A stretch of 64,000 nt of DNA from Zhengitettix transpicula. Taxonomy: Eukaryota; Arthropoda; Insecta; Orthoptera; Tetrigidae. The position numbers and the translations under genes are program-made. The stretch is taken from contig CM073590.1 of assembly GCA_037074705.1 (NCBI GenBank), forward strand, positions 165,104,746-165,168,745, read 5' to 3'. How positions within the stretch are numbered: position 1 is the first letter of the stretch; each line of letters starts with the position of its first letter. Positions 44,401 through 56,314 of the stretch are shown in pieces. Below the pieces are notes generated by a model. It worked only from the letters and a program-made list of their open reading frames with translations, did not search any database and was not told where the DNA came from.

Positions 44401-44462
44401 TTACATTTAAATTAACAATCAAATTTTTTTACTTCATTAGAGTTAAACAATAAAATAAACGT

Positions 44463-44835
44463 GAACAGACCTTGGGCATACGGTAAGAGTTGTACGCTAT
44501 TCCCATTGGAATAGTCGGCCAGCTGCCTCCTAAACTGGTCGAGGCACGGAGAAGGGAATGCTGCGTCCCCACAGCAAACTCATCTCCCGCTATCGGAAGG
44601 GCGTGGGACAAGTACCAAATGCCCGACCTACCTGATGAAGGTTTTTCTAGGGTTTTCCCTGCATTTCTTCAGGCGAATACCGGGTAGGATCCTTAAAATA
44701 TAGCCCGGGGTCCCTAGTTAAGCCTTGGCTACCGTCCTCTACCCTTCCGCATCCCCCCTTTCGAATCCCTTCCTATGCTATTAAAGGGAAGTTGCCCAAC
44801 GTGGATTACCCTCATGTAGCCTGTTGCCCTAAAAA
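44463..44835 (+). repeat. SINE-like retroposon A, copy 8 (5' truncated)
   Basis: Plus-strand copy beginning CAGACCTTGGGCATACGGTA and ending GCCTGTTGCCCT plus an A run (44829-44837). The open frames 44429-44611 (minus) and 44490-44687 (plus) are part of it. Confidence 0.92.
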
Positions 44836-44852
44836 AAAATTATCCATTCTTT

Positions 44853-45068
44853 CTCGATGAAATTTGCGAACAGTTTTTACTATTTGAATTTCTACTCGTG
44901 GCTTTGCTTACTGAAAACTTTCCTGCAACTTTACTCGATGAGTTTATGTCCAAAACTTTTACTTAATGAATTTACTGTCCGCAACATTTACTTGATCAAA
45001 TTCAACCTGCGACTTTTCTTGATGAATTTCTGCCCGCGACTTTGCTTCATGAATTCCTTCCCGCCACA
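44853..45068 (+). repeat. Degenerate tandem array, about eight 27-bp units
   Basis: Successive units resemble GATGAATTTCTGCCCGCGAC followed by TTTGCTT, for example at 45018-45044. Unit lengths are 26-29 bases. Because 27 is a multiple of three, the array stays open in one frame (75 codons), but there is no sign that it is translated. Confidence 0.8.
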
Positions 45069-45084
45069 GCTGTTGTTAGACTGA

Positions 45085-46530
45085 AGTTTTAGAATGCCAT
45101 TGTTGCTTTTGATATTCTCGCCGATAACAATCCACCACACATTTTCAATAATCATATCCCTAATTGCCTCTAATTAGTATTACAATATATTGATTGTAGT
45201 GCAATTTGACAATAAAAAAATTAAAATACATGAGTTATCACTTTTCTAGAAAAGTAGTGTCACTTTTACGGTGAAACCTAATGTCGACATTTAAGCTCAA
45301 ATATATGATAAAAAGTTTAAAAGAAACTTCTTTCACACAGCTCAATTTTATTTTTATTTTATTTTAAATAAAGTTTAAATAAAGCTGCATCTGAAACGTA
45401 TTTTGACTGTCTTGACAAAATTTTCACGTTCTACTTGATGTGTCGAAGGACATATATCAATTTGTAAACGGCACGTAATCAATAAAAATTATTTTGAAAC
45501 TTGAAGTATTGGAAACTAGAAGTCCCCATCAAATAACGCCCATTTTTAGATTATATTCAGAACTGAAAGCAGAAAGTTATGATAAATAATTATAGGTAAT
45601 AAATGGTGTCGTCACCTAAGAGTGATTATGTAAACTAAATGACTACGACAGCTGGACTGTGAGTGACGTTGAATTACCACAGATAAAGGCGCCTTAAATT
45701 AAAACATCAGGGGAAGAAAGTATAGTAAAGTAAAAATTTAACTTCAGTACGAGGCTACATTGAAAAGTCTTGTGTTACGCCCAGATCATCAACCCTAGTC
45801 GGTATGACTAGGAAAACCTAACACTATTAGTGAGGACGGCATTTGTAAAGAGAAACATCATGAAGGAAAACGGGAGACATTGTTAATAAAAGGGCATTGG
45901 TACTGATTTGGGAATTATCCTTCATTAAGCTCACACTCTTAAGCAATTCCTTTATGACTTGGGCAGTTACGGATCGAGTTATTTCCGCACTTTACTCACG
46001 GAACAGCTTCCGAGACTTCTATTTCATTTCGCAGACATTCGAGTAATATAGCACGAGTCAAAAACGAATACGGGTGGTACATATTGAGGGAGGGGAGGCA
46101 ATTCCGACGTTGCCACACGCGCGCGATCTAACAACGTCAACGATCTAACGAGGTTAAGCTCTAAGTGGTTCCCGTGAACGGGGAGCGGATTGGTACCTGC
46201 GAAGATAAACACTGCACTAAGTCGTCATCGTACATGCCGCTCACTATAATAATATAAATCTTTGAGTTAGAATTTCAAAGTTCATTTGCCTCCGGCAAAG
46301 CATAGGTTCTGTGTTCAAGGTGCAGGAAGAAGTGCGAGTGATATTTTCCGTGTAATTTAATTTGGAGGGCGTTGCGATCGGGAAGTTTTAGCACATCTTG
46401 GCGGAAGGCAGGTACAATCCGTGTGCTGGCGGAACTCAATTCAAACGTTTTCAGAGAAAGTTTATTTGCCTCAGCCTTAATTCTTGTAATGCAGTCACGA
46501 AAATTCCTATTGAATTCAATTAGTTTATTT
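45085..46530. other. Intergenic DNA with a GC-richer block at 45760-46450
   Basis: The GC-richer block includes CACACGCGCGCGATC and two near-copies of CAACG(A)TCTAACGA(G) around 46130-46150. A minus-strand open frame of 96 codons (46565-46275) has no family motif. I cannot name the block. Confidence 0.35.
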
Positions 46531-46539
46531 TTGGGTGTA

Positions 46540-47062
46540 GACAGGCTATGTATAGGGTAATCCACATAGCGGCAACTCCCCTCTTATAGCATAGGAAAGG
46601 GATTTGAAAGGGGGGATGCGGAAGGGTGGAGGGAGGTAGCCAAGGGTAACTAGGGCCCCCGGGCTATGGCTTAAGGATCCTACCCGGCATTCGACTAAAA
46701 GAAATGCAGTTCAAACCCTAGAAAAACCTGCATCAGGTAGGTCGGGCATTTGGTACTTGTCCCACGTTCTTCCGATGGCGGGAGAGGGGTTTGCTGTGGG
46801 GTCGCAGCTTAATCCTCGCCATGCCTTGGCCAGTTTAGGAGGCAGCTGGCCGACTATTCCAATAGAAATAGTGGACAACTCTTACCGTATGTCCAAGGTC
46901 TGCGACCCCGGAACATACACCTCTGAAAACAGACCGAGGTGCCTGGGCATGTGGGAACCTTAGTTCAAAAAAAAACCAGAGAGATGTGAGAGCATCCCCA
47001 AAGGTAGCCCCCGCCAGAGCTCTCTGGGAAGGTTCACCTACGAGAAATACTCTCGCAATTCT
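46540..47062 (-). repeat. SINE-like retroposon A, copy 9 (AGACAGGCTATGTATA subtype)
   Basis: The plus strand starts AGACAGGCTATGTATAGGGT, an end shared only with copy 10, and runs to CTACGAGAAATACTCTCGCA. It includes all family blocks; the 68-codon plus frame at 46757 is internal to it. Confidence 0.92.
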
Positions 47063-47078
47063 TCTTCTTCTTTTTTTT

Positions 47079-47125
47079 GTGTTTGTGTGTGTGCGTGTGT
47101 GTGTGTGTGTTTGTGTGTGTGTGTA
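47079..47125. repeat. (GT)n microsatellite between SINE copies 9 and 10
   Basis: An interrupted GT run joins the end of copy 9 to the start of copy 10. Confidence 0.92.
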
Positions 47126-47382
47126 GACAGGCTATGTATAAGGTAATCCACATAGTGGCAACTCCCCTCTTATAGCATAGGAAAGGAATTTGAAAGGGGG
47201 GATGCGGAAGGATGGAGGAAGGTAGCCAAGGGTAACTAGGGCCCCCGGGCTATGGTTTAAGGATCCTACCCGGCATTCGCCTAAAGAAATGCAGTAAAAC
47301 CCTAGAAAAACCTGCATTAGGTAGGTCGGGCATTGGGTACTTGTCCCACGACCTTCCGATAGCGGTGGGGGGAATTTGCTGT
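47124..47382 (-). repeat. SINE-like retroposon A, copy 10 (half length)
   Basis: The plus strand starts AGACAGGCTATGTATAAGGT and breaks off after CCGATAGCGGTGGGGGGAAT and TTGCTGTG. It shares private changes with copy 9 (CCCCTCTTATAGCATAGGAA). Confidence 0.92.
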
Positions 47383-47389
47383 GCAAATA

Positions 47390-48015
47390 TACTTATCTCT
47401 TATTCTGTGGTCCAACATATGAAATCATTGAGAGAAATAACCAAATAGTAATTGTTAAATCAAGTAACCATTTAAGCTGACAATAAAATATCAATAAAAA
47501 AATCAAGTAACATTCATCTATTCAGTTTGTAAACTTAATAATTTGTGTGACGATTGCTGAAAATAATTTGTTTCTATTAACACTGACAAAATTTAATTCA
47601 GGTCTTCGGAATGATCAATACGTTCAATTACAACAACATTCTCAGCGAATTAATATTTAACTCCATTATTATTTTACTCTAAGTCTGTATTTGAGGACCC
47701 ATATTCTATGTACGATGAACAATTTATTCAATTTCATTTATTATTTACTGTTCTCACTAACTTTAAGGCTTTTATTCCAGCATGTTTTTCAATCCAATTC
47801 GGTAGAGCAATGTTTAAAATAATTTTGGCCTTAACGTTAACTGATAAAATTATTGTTATTTATTATTTCAGTAAAATAATAAATCAAAAATTATTCATGC
47901 CATCAACAGAAAATGTATAAAGCAGAAGTATATTAAAAATGTCATAAAAAATGTTTGTCAAATTATTTTGGAAAACTTTTGGTAAATAATTGTACGACAA
48001 TTTGAATAACGTTTA
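47390..48015. other. AT-rich DNA, no recognised feature
   Basis: I see nothing that I can support. Confidence 0.45.
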
Positions 48016-48017
48016 TA

Positions 48018-48136
48018 AGTAGATATAATTTTCGGGTTTCAACCCGGGCCAATTAACTGATGGCGGAGCTTGCCGTCGAAACGTTGTTATTTAACAAACA
48101 ATTGTCCCGGGTTGAGACCCAAAGAATTATATCTAC
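48018..48136. repeat. Foldback with Penelope-like core
   Basis: The left arm 48018-48054 (GTAGATATAATTTTCGGGTT...) and right arm 48100-48136 are inverted repeats of about 37 bases centred on CAACCCGGG. The 45-base loop holds CTGATGGCGGAGCTTGCCG then TCGAAACGTTG (48057-48085), in which GGC/GCC or CGG/CCG can pair between CTGATG and CGAAACG. This resembles Penelope-type terminal sequences. Confidence 0.65.
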
Positions 48137-48139
48137 AAC

Positions 48140-49000
48140 AGATTCACCGGGAAAGTCATCGCTCTATAACGTTTATATGGTTTTTATATTACGGATTGAT
48201 TTAATGAGACGGGAAGATTATAAGAAGCTTAAAATTAATTCTGTAAATGTGTTTTTTATGTACATATATTGTTAAAACTTACATCTGTTACTTAAGTAGA
48301 TCCATCTAGAAAGATATTCTTGACCAGCGGAAAGTAAAATATTTACTATTGTTAGCCAACCACTGCCTTACATACAAAACAGAAAAGAACCTATTAAATT
48401 TTAACAAAATATAATCAATGAATTTAAATTATGTTTTTTCGTACAGTACGAATAATTTAAAAGGTGTTTTACCCTGTTTACAACAAACTTATCGTTCACT
48501 AGTTCCAAAAATATTGGTAAAATGCTATAAATACATTTTTTTTTTTAGTTTTTCCAGTCCATGTGTTTTCGGATCTGGGCGCCGTTAAAATGTCGAAAAT
48601 TTTAATGAGTGTGGTAGAGAACTAACTAAAAGTAATTTATTTAAGCTCCTATACGAGTTTGACTTCAATTTGGTTTCATTGCAAAGCCTTAGGGAGAGCT
48701 TTGATATTAAAATTGGACAATCTTAGCCAGACGAGTACACGTAAATATCTTTGGAAAGAATATAAATTAAAGTGAAAACTTACAGCTTTAATAAGTTCAT
48801 TTTTTTATTTCATTATGAATACTAATTGAATACACATTATTGAAAGTACAACATATTAGTATGGAAAAAATTAATTTTTCATATATAATAGACCAACATC
48901 TGTTTGGTGTAATTAAACTGAAAAAATATTACGTTTTTTGTGCGATATTGCAGTTTTTGATATTTAAAACATCTCACATTTATCTTTTAATAAATATATA
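48140..49000. other. AT-rich DNA, no recognised feature
   Basis: I see nothing that I can support. Confidence 0.45.
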
Positions 49001-49004
49001 CGGA

Positions 49005-49240
49005 ATACAGCTAATAAGTCAGAAAAATATGGTAATAAAAAATTCGTTTGAGTACAAAGTTTCGTCCACAGTTTTGGAAATTATTTTTCGGCTACATAGA
49101 ACGCAGACCACGGTTCCAAATTTAAAACTGTATTTTACCCAATTACTCGGAGAAGTACCAGAATTGTGGACGATTTGTTGTACTCAAACGAATTTTTGTT
49201 TTAATTTATTAATAAATTTTCTGACTTATTGGCAGTATTG
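49005..49240. repeat. Foldback (MITE-like) with about 70-base arms
   Basis: The left arm has AATAAGTCAGAAAA and AAAAATTCGTTTGAGTACAA then CGTCCACA. The right arm is its imperfect reverse complement (TGTGGACG, TTGTACTCAAACGAATTTTT, TTTTCTGACTTATT). The 146-codon open frame 48840-49280 runs straight through it and is therefore not a gene. Confidence 0.78.
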
Positions 49241-49280
49241 CTCATTTATTTATTGTAGTTTGTTTTTTCCATACAGGTAA

Positions 49281-51350
49281 GTGGCGCCGCTACGATGCCC
49301 AGACAACAACTACTACAACCTCAATATATTGCGTTCTCGAATATATGATTTTTGACAACAGTGGTCGACATCACTGTTGTCATCTTAGGTCTCAAAATCT
49401 AATTTCAAGATTAATATAGATAAAATAAATGTCCATGATTTAAGATTCATTCCATTTTCTTTTTGATTTCTTGGTAATTATTGATTTGGTCACTAAGCAG
49501 AAAATTAATAACCACCAAAGATGACGTGTCTGCCAACAATTTTTATTAGTTTCTTTGTATTAAAACGAAGTTGAATTACTGGCTCTTTATAATTTTTGTA
49601 TTAATAGACCCGGCTTATTGTACACATAACTTTACCTCTACAAATCTGTTACTACTAGAGCCATCTACTACTCACTCTTCTAACTAAATGGTGAATGCAC
49701 AGTACAAGAAATGTTCGCACGTTTTTTTTTTTTGGCGAATAGTAACTTACAGCATTAGATTACAGTATTGTCTATTGCAGGAGGAGCATCTAGACTCTTG
49801 GCCTTTGCCATGTTGTTTTTGTCTTTATTATAATTTAGCGTTAACGTTTCACTCACCAAACGTTGAAAATAATTATTTTTATTTCACTCATTTCTATTCT
49901 ATTATTGATTAATTCCATTAATCCTCAGTTGTAAAAATTCCATCATTACGAAGATTCGATAAAGCAATGGAAAAATCTAAACATGTGTTTTGGGGCCTGA
50001 ATTATTGCAGATCGTTGTACGAAATAATAATTAAGTCCATGGATCACTACAAAGACAAGATTATTTTTATTTACTGAGACTGTTAGTTGGCAAATGAGAA
50101 AATATAACTAGTCAATGCACTAATACATACACATATATAAAAGTACACGAATTAAAACATAACTACGAATATACATCAATAAGAATAAAACACGAATAAC
50201 AACAGTAAACAAATACGGAAAAGATAAATTAGAATATAAGAATTTTAAAAATCATAATTGACCAAAAATACGTTATTTAACACAGAAAAATTATTGAAAG
50301 AAGATAAATAAGGATAAAAAATTCAAATAAATCAATATTCCTTGAATAAAAAAAATGTATAAATGAGAAAAACTAAAACATTGTTACATGCGTAAATTAC
50401 AGAAACTGATAATAAATTAGCATTAGTATAACTATTTTAGCATCGTATCTTAAAGTAATATGACTGACAATAAAGTCGTTTTCTTTATTCATTTAGCGTC
50501 AGTTGTGAAATGCTTTATGTGCGAAAGAAGAAAATCAATCTAAAATTAATATTATACAACTGTCGGAACAGAATGTTTCAATAATGGTTCGATATTTATT
50601 TAATTTTAATATTCGAAACGTTTTAAGGTAACGCTTGACTTAATTAAGTTATATATAATCTCGTTTAAAATAATCCAAAAACATAGTGTTTCGCAAGGTA
50701 AACGAAATTGTTCTACAAAAAGTATATATATATAAATATAGGAGTTAATAAAAATTGTAATATTAGATAAGAATTATGACTCCTTGTTAAATATTTTCTC
50801 GTTCAAGGTATGAGTAGATAAGTTTCATGCTTCGCTAGTTACCTTTAGGATTAAATGTAAGGTCGTAGATCTAGGTAAAAATAATTTTGTAATGGTAGTG
50901 TTATTTTATTCATTGCAGTATAAGGAAAAAGTGTTGTTTGATATGAACAAGTTTCAGCGAAGACATTGGAGTACTTGTATATCTTCTAATTTTTACCAAA
51001 CTGCAGGTACGTCTTCTGAAATTCATTCTTATATTAATATAGTTATATATAGTTTACATTCATATTTATCAATGTTTCAGAATGGTAAAATCATTTTATA
51101 TGCACTTCATTTTCGTATAACTAATATTAACTAATGACCGTAATGGAATTTTTCTGTGCTCCACCGATCGTTGGTTTGTCAGAAATAGTGGTAGGAGGCG
51201 GAAAAGAAATATTAAGCTGAGAAGACATAAAATATAAACGGAAGCGTTTTTTGGCTATTTTCATACAAATTTAGTTCAAATTATTGTACAGTTTGTTGCC
51301 ATTTTATACGTTTCAGTGAATTTTTCATTGTTCATGTAATTTAGATTTTA
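49281..51350. other. AT-rich intergenic DNA, no recognised feature
   Basis: Small open frames at 49688 and 50892 have no motif. I see nothing else. Confidence 0.45.
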
Positions 51351-51352
51351 AA

Positions 51353-51745
51353 CCTTAAGATCTTTCTGAAATGAAAATTTATTAATTTATCTGGATGTAT
51401 GAATAAAACTATTTTTGTTTTAATGAATAAGAAATGTAGCCAATTCAAACAAAAAAGTGATAACATAAATACCACACAACGTTTCTGGGATCCTTTTACC
51501 TTTCGTCAGGTGCCAAGAAGAGCCTAGAGAAACACAACTGCACTGGTCAAAAGCTTTTGAGTGTTGTCAACTGACCAGTACAGTTTTGTTTCTCTAGATT
51601 CTTCTTAGCACCTGACGAAAGGAACAAGGATCCCAGCCACGTTGTGTGGTATTCATAATATCACTTTTTTATCTTAATTGGCAACCTTTCTTATTCATTA
51701 TTTTCAATCAGACGTAAATTTTTTCATTTTAAGATTTGTTTTCAC
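51353..51745. repeat. Foldback family F, best palindrome (locus 3)
   Basis: This is a long imperfect palindrome centred near 51555. The inner arms TGGTCAAAAG.../...TTGTCAACTGACCAGTACAG flank AGAGAAACACAACTG and its complement. The outer arms share GATCC...CTTTCGTCAGGTG, CCACACAACGT, AAAAAAGTGAT and AATGAATAAGAAA. On minus the left arm holds CTGACGA (51509-51503) ... GAAAC (51485-51481); on plus the right arm holds CTGACGA too. No coding capacity. Confidence 0.85.
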
Positions 51746-51825
51746 AGCAAGCCAAACGTGACTATAAAATATTAAAACGTCAGTGTTGAAGGTAAACTAA
51801 TTAAATAAATAAATCGTAAGATAAA

Positions 51826-52010
51826 AGAAAAAAAGTGATTAAGTGATAAAATAAATTACACACAACGTTCAACCAATCCTTATTGCTATCGTCAGATGTT
51901 TAAAAAACTCATGCGGTGCTAGATCGACACATCGCGCAAACCAAGTGACTAACTCTAAATAAAGGTTTATAGAGACGTTCTTTACTTCTTATTTTATCAC
52001 TTTTTTTTCA
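51826..52010. repeat. Foldback family F, deletion derivative (locus 4)
   Basis: The left arm GTGATAAAATAAATTACACACAACGT..CCTT..GCTATCGTCAGATG is present. The right arm is reduced to the tip TTATTTTATCACTTTTTT. Confidence 0.65.
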
Positions 52011-52494
52011 AACTAACCATTAATAAATTAAGAAATAATAAGCGACAAAGTTTGCATTAGTACTTCCTACCAGCAAACACCAACTTTAATTAGAGGACCC
52101 GCCAAACAGGAGTGCAGTAAGTGTAGCATAGCTCAAAAGGGGAACTAACGCGTGCTTGGTTACAAAAACTTTTCTGTATGGCAAATTTTAATTTAATATA
52201 TTTACGAATTAATTCTTTGCCTGTAACTATTCAGCTATTTTCGAAATGAGGTTTTCAAATAAATAACTACTAAACAGCCAGTTATACACTATTACGCTTT
52301 TATTTAGTTGTATTCAAAAGATACATTTTTTATAAGATAATGTATCTCAAATAATCAAAAATGGTACAATTTTGTTATTATGAAAAACGTTATCCCTATG
52401 AAAACGAGTAGAATAAATGGAAAATAATTAAGAAATTTAAAATGGTGTTTATTTTTATAAAACCTTCATGCTACGTGATTTTTGTAATATGCAT

Positions 52495-52547
<53 letters not shown>

Positions 52548-54245
52548 CTTCATTAAGTTGGAAAGTTTGAATTCGCTAGGTTTAAATGTTTCGTAGTCAG
52601 AGAAAAGTGATAGTGGTACTGGAAGAAGAACAATTTTATATTTCCTAAAACTTACCACCTTGTTAAAATGCACTGATATATTTATATATAAATATGAATT
52701 TTAACAGGTATATATAACGGATTAATGTCTTTTAAGTTGGGAATTTCCCAAAGAATAGTGATCAATACTGTCCTGCTGTGTGTACCAGAGAAATAAAGAA
52801 TGGGTAATTAGTGTACTTGTAATATAAAGCTGTTTAACTTTTACATGTTTATTTCTCCTTGCGTCAATTCTTACGGACTGAATGTAAAAAATTTAGTAGA
52901 ATATAAATAATAGACAATTTGACGATATATTTTAATAATTTGAAGCTAAATAATTTTTTAATAATCTTTAAGGTGAGAAATATTTTCATAAATTTAATGT
53001 AGGGAATTATGGAGCAACAAAGTCATCATATGTAAAATTAATAAACGGGATTAGGGTTATTATATAAAAGACTAAGACAAGCATCTTCTTTTATCTATAT
53101 GATAGGGTAATTATTGTCAGAATTAACTCCAACAACCACTGACCAAATATATTTGCCTTCATATTTTGTTGACAGAATGTTATAGTTAATTTTTGATAAT
53201 GATTCTGTGTACACAATACACCAGAGACGATACATGAGAGATGGATGTCACAGGCTTCCTTTATAGGAATAATAGTAAAAAAATAATTAATTGCTAAAAC
53301 GATGAAAGGTAGGCGTTTTAAAGATATAGTGTTAAAATGAAAAATAATTTGACGTGGAAGAAGATTACAATGACTTTTTCTGAGTTGAATTAATTATAGG
53401 ACGGTAGTATAAGTAAATGGGAAAGTAATGTTAATCATTCAAAGTGATGTTAATCATTCAAAACACGAAATATTGATTATTTGTATCAAATATATATTAA
53501 TTCAATTTTATAAACACTTAATAATTTTTAATTTTTCATTAATAAGAGCAGATACTGTCCCATAATAATTTATAGATGCAGATAGGTAATGTAAAATATT
53601 AAACTTAGCTTCGAAAATATGCAGAGGATTATGACCTTAACGCAACAACAGTAGCTGAATAAAAGTGCTGTAGCACAATAAGTTTAAAACCATCAGCATA
53701 AAAATTGTTGCAACCAAATTCGACTTAGAACTACGAGTTAAAAATTTTTCTAAAGTTTTGTAGTGTATGTGTAAGAAAATAAGACAAGCTGACTTTATGA
53801 ATATTGACTCAGTTACGAATGCGGATAATGTCTTATAGAAGTGGCTTTATTTTGGTAAGAGGAAATTAAGAAATGGAAGCTGGTTTTGGATATCTTGGAA
53901 AGAATTTATACAATTCATAACTACAACGAACTAATAAATACAATTTGCAGAACAATGAATCAATTAAAAGAAAACGAAACCAATCAGGATAAAATGCAAA
54001 TAGAATAATTTATGAATGTAAGGTAAACAAAAATTCGAAGTAAACACGAAAATAATGACTAATTTAATTTTAAGTTAAGGTTTCAAATCAGATTAATAAA
54101 ATAAAATAAATATTGGTTCATAATTCAAAATATAGTAAGAATGAATAAGTGACAATCATTTTAACATAAACCAAGGAAATATATTTAAAATCGTATTATT
54201 GAATGACAAGTTTATATGTAAACGAATTCTACGCCCTGGGTATCA
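52011..54245. other. AT-rich intergenic DNA with a (TA)n microsatellite
   Basis: An interrupted TA run lies at 52495-52546. I recognise no gene or other repeat. Confidence 0.5.
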
Positions 54246-54256
54246 TGTCCCTATTG

Positions 54257-54652
54257 TTTTTTGGGGTAATAGGCTACATGAGGGTAATCCACATGGTGGC
54301 AACTACCCTATAATAGCATAGGAAGGGATTTGAAAGGGGGGATGCGGAAGTATAGAGGAAGGTAGCCAAGGGTTAAGTATTCCCGGGCTATGGTTTAAGG
54401 ATCCTACCTGGCAATTCAACTTAAAGTGATGCAGGGAAAACCCTAGAAAAACCTGCATCAGGTAGGTCGGGCAGTTGGTAGTTGTCCCACGCTCTTCCGA
54501 TGGCGGGAGAGGGGTTTGCTGTGGGGACGCAGCTTTCCCCTCACCGTGCCTTGACCGGTTTAGAAGGCAGCTGACCGACTATTCCAATATGAATAGCGTA
54601 CAATTCTTACCGTATGCCCAAGGTCTGTGACCCCGGAACATACACCTCTTTG
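54257..54652 (-). repeat. SINE-like retroposon A, copy 11 (5' truncated)
   Basis: The plus strand starts with a T run then GGGGTAATAGGCTACATGAG and ends CCCCGGAACATACACCTCT. It keeps all blocks in between. Confidence 0.92.
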
Positions 54653-56305
54653 GAGATGAAGAAGACTATTGAACTCATTAAAATTTGGGCGAGAGAGGTA
54701 TAAAATCCGGAAAAGAACAGGGAAAACAAGACCGATAAATTCTGACATACAGCACTGAGGAACGTAGGAGTTGTACTGAAAGCAACATGTAAAATAAAAT
54801 ATATTTAATTAAATTCTACTGGATAAAGAAGCAATAATGTTGTAGACCATGATTAATATCCTCACGAAACTATTGAGAGGAGAAAAATAATTTTTAGGCG
54901 CCATATAATTAATAGAAAAAAACTTCTTCCTCTATAGATCAACTTCACAGCGATAGTTTCCAACACTTGAATCCGAAAGGATAGAACGAGACCACTGAAA
55001 AATTAAAGTTTTGATCGCTAGAATTTTAGTAGTAAAACCCTGTAGTTCTAGACGGCTGGTAAAAGAAACTGCTCGGCTCAGTACATGTCTACAAAATTGA
55101 TAACGACAGTACTTCTGTAGCTGCAATATCACAAAAATTACCATATATTAGAAGTTTCCTACAACGAGTCTTCAATGATAGTCTCAGAAGCCTTGACCTA
55201 CCTCATACAGTCGCCAAACCACTTGCAACTTCAAAACAAAGATTTTTATTGTCAGTATATTCAGTCCTTGAGGCGCAGTGATTAGAACTGATAACGATAA
55301 TATTCATAAGTAAAGCACAGTTAACTTCTCGTTTTGAATCTAGTATGTAATTTTCGTGTAATCCCTTAAGTCTCCAAATCCAATACTTAAACTGCCTATA
55401 AAAGTTACAAGATGATATTATATGAATATTAATATTGTATATTAATTTTTTTAAACAAAATTTATAATAAAATATATTTGATGTACTATCAAGTGGACAT
55501 GTTTTAAAAAATTCGGAGATTACAACCTTCATAAGCAGACATCTTAAAATATATTGTCAAAGACCCTCAGAGATGATTATATACGGTTGACGATCATGAA
55601 AATCTTTAAATATTCCGATTTGTTCTGCATTCATCTCATAATATCTTGAAATTATTCATTTTGTTGGAGACAAGAGATTCTTATAGTGATTCATTCTGTA
55701 CTTAAACTGCCCTACTCTTACCAGAGCTAAATGTAACATTTTCCCAGTAATAATCCGAGGGTAAATCCTTGCAGTGGCTATGTCGTCCTCATTTGTTCTA
55801 TTCAATATATAAATTGTGAGGAAAAAACAACAAATTTCATTTTATGCAGTTTTGCTTATATTACCTAAACGTTTTTTAAGTAAAGTTCAACACTTTCCAA
55901 GGTACCAGTTTAAGTTCTTTCTATAATTGATTATTAATTTTCATTGTTATATAGAACAATAGAATCTCAGTGATAAATCCACCATTTACATGAAATTTTC
56001 AATGTTGTGCCTCCCATACACGCAGTGTAACAGTTCGCAAATAAGACTTATAATGCACAAAAATGACCTTACATTATTATACACAAGAAACTTGTGACCA
56101 AAGTCTTCAGTTAATTCAAAATCGCCTGGCGATTCCTTATAATCCTTCAAAAATGTATCCGTACTATAGCGCATAATACACCCCTCCAACTGAAAACTCA
56201 TTCTTGTTCAGCCCCAAAAACCAAATCATTGGCCGTGGCTTGGTTTCAAATTGCCCCCCCAGTCCATCACCCACACTCAGAAAGCCGACAACAACCTTCA
56301 TAGTT
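54653..56305. other. Intergenic DNA, no recognised gene
   Basis: Minus-strand open frames at 54932-55144, 55203-55532 and 55986-56201 show no family motif. The last of these overlaps nothing known. I do not support any of them. Confidence 0.4.
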
Positions 56306-56314
56306 TGGAGTGAT

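Noticed and set aside
46275..46565. A 96-codon minus-strand frame near SINE copy 9.
   Set aside because: No recognisable domain and it runs into the SINE boundary.
48840..49280. A 146-codon plus-strand open frame.
   Set aside because: It reads straight through a foldback element and both arms, so it is an artefact.
55203..55532. A 109-codon minus-strand frame.
   Set aside because: AT-rich with no motif, neighbour or splice evidence; length is possible by chance.
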